Shown here piece after piece: positions 24,211 to 29,898 of a stretch of DNA of 29,898 bases. A program made the translations under genes and the position numbers. A model generated the notes under the pieces. The model was not told the origin of the DNA, did not search any database, and saw only the letters and a list, made by a program, of their open reading frames with translations. Numbering within the stretch: position 1 is the first letter of the stretch; each line of letters opens with the position of its first letter. The DNA comes from Setaria digitata (taxonomy: Eukaryota > Nematoda > Chromadorea > Rhabditida > Setariidae): NCBI GenBank assembly GCA_003640385.1, contig RCAB01000519.1:12349-42246 (forward strand), given 5' to 3'.

Positions 24211-24250
24211 GTCCGTTATCTCGATGCTTAAGAAAAATGAAGTTAATTAT

Positions 24251-24266
24251 TGTTTAGAATCTAAAG
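24251..24266 (+). promoter_or_regulatory. Probable spliced-leader trans-splice acceptor of the COPI epsilon gene
   Basis: The string TTATTGTTTAG ends at 24257 and is followed by only nine bases (AATCTAAAG) before the ATG at 24267. A close acceptor with no upstream donor is the usual arrangement for nematode genes whose mRNAs receive a spliced leader. Confidence 0.6.
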
Positions 24267-26952
24267 ATGTCAAAAGCAGACAATGCGGATCACTTATTCG
24301 AAGTTCGGAATAATTTCTTTCTTGGGGCATATCAGAATTGTATTAATGAAGCGCAGGTAAGCTTTCTTTTGTTCTATGAATGCGCTAACTTTATCAATTA
24401 TATTTTTATATAAGGTTGCTGAAGTGTATGCTTTCCAATAATATATGAAGCATAACTATTTAGGAGTTAACTTTTTGAGTTCTGGTCTAATATTTTGTGA
24501 TAATATAGTCTAGCTTGTCTAGCATTACATTCTTGAACGTTTGGAATAATCTTTTGAATAAACTTTGAAGTTATACAGTTTTATAGTTTAGATTGTAATA
24601 CAAAGTTTGTTTATAAATTCGATCTAATGAGCATTTATTTTGCTTAAATTGCTTCAGTAATTGCAGAATTTGCATGTGAAAGACGAAAGTGAGAAGATAT
24701 TGAAGGAAGTCTACATGTATAGAGCATATCTGGCACAGAATAAACCTAATTTAGTGCTTAGTGAAATTGAAAAGCGTTCCGCCTCACTTGCTCTTAGAGC
24801 AGTTCGTCGTTTCGCAGACTATTTAGCCAATCCATCGAGAAGGTATAATATAAGTGGATAATTTCTGAGAAGGACCTTGAAATAAAATACCAAAAAAGTA
24901 GATGGGACTTTTTATACAATTAGTTGCTAAAAAGTCCATATAAGTGTTTAATTATAATTTGGAATGGTTTAACTGAATTACCATGAAAGGTTTAAATGAT
25001 GAGAATAACTTTTGTGTCATGTCTTTCACTTTTATAAGTTCAACTTTCTTATTCAAAATTAGTTCTTTAGCCCAAGCTTTCCTGAGAAGAACGAATCCAG
25101 ACTTGCAGACAAACTTTATTTTCCTGCTTTCCTTCCTTGTCACCTTTTTTTTTTTTTTTTTTTCGATTACCATATCTTTTAGACCAGTAATAATGAAAGA
25201 ACTTGAAACGGAATTGAATGAAGAGGCACCTGATGACGATATTGTCTTATTATTAGCAGCTCATATGTATATCTCTGAAAAAGTATGCACTGTTCTTATC
25301 CTTCAAGTTAAGAGTAATTTTTCAGTTATGACAGTATTACAATTGCATCATTTTTTTTAATGCTTCTTGCTACAGTGGTGAATGTTCAGCGGTTTTTTTT
25401 TTTTTTTTTAATTCTGAAGATACACCTTCTTTGAGGTTTTATATCGGCACGTATCATACTTTTGCAGTAATTGTTCAATCATTTCATAGTAGGAATTACA
25501 GTTGTAAAAGAGTCTTAGAATGTAAATTAAGTAATGAAATTAGTTATTAAGCNCTTTGAGTGAGGTTTTATATCGGCACGTATCATACTTTTGCAGTAAT
25601 TGTTCAGTCATTTCATAGTAGGAATTACAGTTGTAAAAGAGTCTTAGAATGTAAATTAAGTAATGAAATTAGTTATTAAGCATATTTTTATAGCACGAGT
25701 TGAAGCACTAATCATAGGTTTCAGAATATTGAAGAAGCATTGCGTTTATTGCATCAGTGTGATTCTCTGGAAAGTAAAGCCCTGACCGTGCAGTGTTTGT
25801 TGAAGCTTGATCGAGTAGATTTAGCTGCGAAGGAGGTTAAAAAAATGCAAGAAATAGATGAAGATGCTACCATAACACAGCTTGCTCTTGCTTGGGTGAA
25901 CATGGCACTTGTTAGTTTTTTTATTTACAACTGTATAAGCCACTTTAATAAGTTACTTTTTGAAGTGATATTTCAGAGTCATTGTAAAGTCAGTTCAGCT
26001 TAAAGAAAGAGCTTTGCTCGAGAGAAAATATGATAGGGCATAGAAAGGAAAAGCATGGCATCAAGACTTTATAGTACTGTCATAAAAAATCTTTTGTCAA
26101 TTCTTACTATGAAGTTAATTACCAAAGTTGTTACTTGCAACGTCCTATTGGTCTGTTTTACTCCTTAATAGGCAGTATTTAAAAATATGGTTTTCAGGGA
26201 AGAGATAAACTTAAAGATGTATTTTATACGTATCAAGAGATGATAGACAAATACGGTGCCACACCGCTTTTATTGGTTGCTCAATCATCGAGTTTAATTC
26301 AGCAGCAGAAATATGAAGAGGCGGAAAAGTTGCTCCAGGTTAGTTTGTTAATATCTGGGAGTCCTTTATGATCATTCATTCTTTCCACAGAAATCACATG
26401 ATAGGTGGAATACCGTACTCAAATTATTTTTTCCGTTGCCATCTTTTCGACTCGTCCCACATTTTAGCTACTGAGCTAAATAGTATTTACCGGAAAATGA
26501 CGAGATGTATTTATTGTTATTATACAGAATTTTAGAAACTACCCGGGATTTTCCTGTTGAATTTGAATTTTGTTATTTGTCCACATCCGATGACCTTTAA
26601 ACTTTTACTGAGTGCACGTGGATATTGGAATCGTGTGAAGGAATGTGATTTTTCAGGAAGCACTACAAAGGGATGCCAATTATGCGGAAGCAGTTATAAA
26701 TTTAGTTGTTGTCAGCCAATACCTCGGAAAGGCGCCAGAGGTAAGCAATGCTCTTTCTTTTTTACGATGGCGAATCACTTCGTTGTTTTGTTTGTTGGAT
26801 GGAACATTACGTGATATAAGGAAATTTTATTCCAGGTAACGAATCGTTATATAAATCAGTTAAAGGAGGGTTTTCCGACTCACCAATGGACACTCGATTA
26901 TACTGCCCACGAAAAAGCTTTTGAGCGAGTTGCGTTAGAATTGGGAAGCTAA
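24267..26952 (+). CDS. cope-1: Coatomer (COPI coat) subunit epsilon
   Basis: Seven exons: 24267-24356, 24667-24842, 25183-25282, 25725-25910, 26198-26338, 26657-26740, 26836-26952; 894 bases, 297 aa plus TAA. All introns are GT-AG. The protein matches epsilon-COP from end to end: [20 protein letters not shown] at the start, [12 protein letters not shown] near residue 40, the diagnostic [20 protein letters not shown] followed by a [17 protein letters not shown] stretch, then [19 protein letters not shown] and a C-terminus ending [14 protein letters not shown]. Family role: a TPR-like alpha-solenoid that binds alpha-COP in the outer coat of COPI vesicles for Golgi-to-ER and intra-Golgi transport. 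Human COPE is 308 aa. Intron 3 contains a tandem duplication at an N that does not affect the exons. A close trans-splice acceptor and two UPRE-type motifs lie upstream. Confidence 0.96.
25432..25681. repeat. 121-base tandem duplication at an N inside COPI epsilon intron 3 (probable assembly artefact)
   Basis: Copy 1 is 25432-25552 and copy 2 is 25561-25681, with N at 25553. They differ by one base that I can see (GTTCAATC versus GTTCAGTC). The single N and near-identity suggest two alleles placed in tandem. It is wholly intronic. Confidence 0.85.
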
Positions 26953-28482
26953 AGTCCCCGGTCGCTTTGTTCTTTCATCATTTACCTTTGTTTGATCACT
27001 GTTAATAATATATTCCTGTTGTAAATTGGCAAAGTTAAATATTTAAACAAGCAGCTGTTGTGAGATTTTGTTGAAATCTCCGGAATTGGATGTTTTATTT
27101 CACTCACTGCAATATTTTTCAAAGTCTTATTCAATTCTTGTCAACTTTTTTCAGCACGTTAAAATAGAGTATGAACGTAAAGTCATTTTTGCTTGTTACG
27201 TTCTCATGTCAGTCGAAATATGGTTGATGTGATTAAAACATTTGTGGAAATGATGACAGTTTCCGCTCATGTTCCATTCTTAATGTATTGTTTATCGGTA
27301 TTTTTGAGAAAGGTTGAAGTGCTTTTAAACTTTAAATTTAGTTTTCGCCGTCTCTGGCAATGGTTTGTAAGCTTAGCAATTCTTATCTGCCGTTTTGACG
27401 TGTTTGCAACCAGTATAGTTCTGTTTTGGGCGTAACCCCGATAAAAAAAAAGCATATCTAGGTTGCAGTGGATATCTATAATGGATTACTTTTTTAAGTT
27501 AGATTACAATAATGAGAAGTTATAGAGGAGCGTAAAGAAAAACCTTTGTTGACATATACCAGTAAGCACATTTCCAAACATGAACAACAAACATTATCAT
27601 TATTAGTACGAAAGTAAACAGGGCGGCAAAAAGTAAACAACAAAAAGCAGTAAGAATAGCAACCATCGTTAACAGTAGCGAAAGTATTAACAGTTAACAG
27701 TAGCGAAAAAACATTAAATATTGAGCTGGAAGGAAAACGACTTAATCATTCTAGACGGTAAGACCATTAAAAGCGCTCACAGAAATATTAGGAACTCAAA
27801 AGTCCCAGCAATTTATGCAATAATTAAAAGTTGGAATGACCCGAACTTCATCTATACATAATAATACATAATTCCGAAGTGAATATGTGAATCGAGCCAT
27901 ATGAAAAAAAATAAAAAAACATGCTATTGGCAATGAACTTCCTAACTGCTGTAGTAAAAAAAAAAAAAGACATTCCTTTTGCTCAACTGTAGTGCTCATG
28001 CATATAAAAATAATAGTTCTAAACATATTATATCCAGATGTTCAAATATTGAGCATTTCAACTTACAAAATAAAATTAGCATGCAAGAAATATGGATCCT
28101 CAGTCAGTAAACAAGGATTGTTCACAACATTCTTCTAACAGTTTTAATAAACAAACACAGTTTCTCCTGATCAAATATCATCGCAGTTCAATATTCAATA
28201 TCAGCAGTGTTAATCCCTAAGTATAGAAATGCCCTAGTCCGCAGCTTATTCTGAGATGTGCTTCCAAAAATAAATAAGTATAAAAATATATTGTCCAATT
28301 AACAACATCCCTGACAAGAAATCACGTACTTAATACACGGTTCAAGAACAAGAAAATCCCTCTATTTCAAGATACAAAATGGAAAGCGCTGCTTGATTTC
28401 ATTTATTTACTTTTAAATAATGAAAAAGTGGTCTAAGCTCGTTTAATTTCATAGCCACACACACAAAAAAAAAAGATAAAAG
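26953..28482. other. Convergent intergenic region between the COPI epsilon and TOCA-like genes
   Basis: No gene is supported. The first part is the COPI gene's 3' UTR; no AATAAA is seen in the first 150 bases, only AATAAT/AATATA variants near 27003-27010. An imperfect tandem repeat places the 16-mer GTTAACAGTAGCGAAA at 27668-27683 and again at 27693-27708. Open frames at 27193-27435 (+) and 27796-28026 (-) show no family resemblance or splice logic. Confidence 0.55.
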
Positions 28483-28488
28483 TTTATT
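28483..28488 (-). terminator. AATAAA overlapping the TOCA-like stop codon
   Basis: The minus strand reads TAATAAA where TAA (28489-28487) is the stop, so AATAAA occupies 28488-28483. If used, the 3' UTR would be only about 15-25 bases. It could equally be a chance match in AT-rich sequence, with the real signal further down. Confidence 0.35.
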
Positions 28489-29782
28489 AGTCAGGATACC
28501 ACCTGCATTGTAAGTAGGAAGTAGGAACAAAACCTTCACGAGCCGATGAAACATGCCTAACTCGAGTCCAACCATCTCCTTCGTCTCGTTCTAATAAAAT
28601 CATTTCATCACCTTCTTCCATAGCCATTGTGCCCTCACTACCACCTTCGAATGCATATAATGCTGTACAAGTACCCAAAGCTGGCATATCGCATTCTTCA
28701 TACACTTCTGACTTCTCTACTATTGTCGCTTCTGAATATCAATCAGTTATCGAATTTAACTCTAGAAATTTAAAAATACTGCAAAATATAACTGACGATA
28801 AAAATTGAAATATAGCCTGTGTATTTTTCCCTATTCTCTGATCTCTGTATATTTCACAACATACTGCGCTGCGCATAGCAAAAGGCAACGAGTCAGATGA
28901 GCTAGAAGGATAAAAAGCCATATGGATAAAACTAATACATTCTTTCGATCTCAAAAATTTCCAACAATTACAAACGGACCGAATAGCTAAATGACAGAAA
29001 ACTATCGATTATTATCTGTATTTTTGAAAAATAAAGTAAAATATGCAAACTTTTCGTAGATTGTGGTGATGTTGCCTTTTGATGAATAGCAATGGGAACT
29101 GAACCATCTGACGAGATTGATTCTTCTGAATAAGATGAACGATGAATACTTAGTGTAGCATTTGGTGTTGAAGTCTGACGCGGAGAAGACTGAGAAGGTG
29201 TGCTCAGTCCAGACTGGCATGCAGGAGGTGGACGAGTTGGGGTTTCCGATCTAAAAGTGCAAAATAACACACATTTTCTGAAATCAAACAATTCATAATT
29301 TTTAAAATTTGAAATAGGAAAGCTAAGTTCTCCATGTGGGCAGATCGTCGGTTATTCCGGAGAATTATGCAGTGCTCTAGAAAATAGTGTTAATAGATCA
29401 AATAATATCTGGATTCTTAAATTAAATTCTTCAAGACAGGAAACACTGTTAAAGAATTTTTTGCCAATATTCATCAAGTTATAAAGATCAACTAACGTCA
29501 TGACTGGACTATGAACATACCCCACAATTGATATCGGCATATTCAGTTCGGTTTGTGCTTCAGATAGCATTGCCTGGAATGAATATATAGCTCTAAATGA
29601 GAAATGATATCTATCAGTATAGAATTTCGGTCCCCGAATGAGGAATCGTAAAAAAAAGGTTTCACAAGAGGACAGTGCATACTTTGTATTTTGCAAGTTG
29701 CTGGTTTAGAAGTTCATACTTCTTCGTATAAACTGCAATTTCCGAGTCCACGTCGTTAGCATTACCTAATTTTGGATTATCC
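28487..29782 (-). CDS. toca-1: TOCA/CIP4-family F-BAR protein, C-terminal part (partial at window edge)
   Basis: Exons in transcript order: 29782-29683, 29573-29521, 29250-29051, 28731-28487, all phases consistent; 198 residues visible, ending at TAA 28489-28487. The first exon (NPKLGN, then KKYELLNQQLAKYK) plus AMLSEAQTELN match the end of the HR1 domain that binds CDC-42. A Pro/Ser/Thr-rich linker follows (GSETPTRPPPACQSG onward). The last exon encodes an SH3 domain: PALGTCTALYAFEGGSEGT, then GDGWTRVRH and EGFVPTSYL, close to human TRIP10/FNBP1L (GHCKAIYPFDG, GDGWTRARR, EGYVPTSY). Family role: membrane bending and WASP/N-WASP-driven actin assembly in endocytosis and cell junctions. The F-BAR domain and most of HR1 lie beyond the right edge. 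The usual ALYDF motif reads ALYAF here. Which paralogue (toca-1 or toca-2) is uncertain. Confidence 0.93.
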
Positions 29783-29800
29783 CTATAAATTAGGGATAAT
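29776..29800. repeat. 10-base inverted repeat across the acceptor of the TOCA-like HR1 exon
   Basis: ATTATCCCTA at 29776-29785 and TAGGGATAAT at 29791-29800 are exact reverse complements with a five-base loop. On the minus strand the left arm contains the acceptor AG (29784-29783) and the first seven bases of the exon, so the acceptor could be held in a hairpin in the pre-mRNA. Confidence 0.7.
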
Positions 29801-29898
29801 AAATTAAGCACATTTATTTAAGTGAAAACCGGGAGATAAATGCATAATAATTAATACATCCGATAAGAAAAGTTAGTAAATTCATTTTTTTTTTTTTT

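Noticed and set aside
27193..27435. 80-codon plus-strand open frame downstream of the COPI epsilon gene
   Set aside because: Composition is hydrophobic noise, no family match, no splice partners; best explained as intergenic or 3' UTR sequence.
5571..29782. Functional cluster of membrane-traffic genes
   Set aside because: The genes lie on different strands with kilobase spacers and a mitoribosomal gene between them; no operon-like spacing, so proximity is probably chance.
1..29898. tRNA, rRNA, spliced-leader RNA, transposon or CRISPR
   Set aside because: I looked for tRNA-like T-loop boxes, SL1-like sequence, terminal inverted repeats with transposase-like frames and regular spaced repeats, and saw none that hold up; a covariance-model scan would be needed to exclude small RNAs.

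Overview
The window is AT-rich eukaryotic DNA from a draft assembly, with single N bases at 15726, 16931, 17011, 17114, 19074 and 25553. Short exons, TTTCAG/TTTTAG acceptors, a probable spliced-leader acceptor nine bases before one start codon, and the gene families present all point to a nematode. The base composition and an SH2-tyrosine kinase of the nematode Fer-like type fit a parasitic, filarial-like species, but the species cannot be named from sequence alone.

Layout. Positions 1-5570 hold no convincing gene, only homopolymer runs and microsatellites, plus a doubtful exon remnant at the left edge. Then come five protein genes. (1) + strand 5571-10605: SH3BP5/REI-1-like RAB-11 exchange factor, 10 exons, 493 aa. 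(2) + strand 12844-14265: mitochondrial ribosomal protein bL35m, 4 exons, 162 aa. (3) - strand about 21608 down to 15035: Fer-like SH2 plus tyrosine kinase, about 540 aa, possibly with two more upstream exons reaching 23223. (4) + strand 24267-26952: epsilon subunit of the COPI coat, 7 exons, 297 aa. (5) - strand 29782-28487: the C-terminal part of a TOCA/CIP4 F-BAR protein (end of HR1, linker, SH3), running off the right edge. Genes 2/3 and 4/5 are convergent and genes 3/4 are divergent. Exon phases are consistent throughout each model, and the three complete models (1, 2 and 4) each end in frame at a stop codon.

Three of the five genes act in membrane traffic (RAB-11 activation, COPI, CDC-42/WASP-linked membrane bending), but nothing shows that this clustering is functional. 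No operon, mobile element, tRNA, rRNA or CRISPR was seen. The points most worth checking are two GC-AG introns fixed by protein homology, a pair of UPR-element motifs in a GC-richer island upstream of the COPI gene, a hairpin covering a TOCA splice acceptor, alternative ends for the kinase, and three near-identical tandem duplications at N bases that look like assembly errors and duplicate kinase exon sequence.
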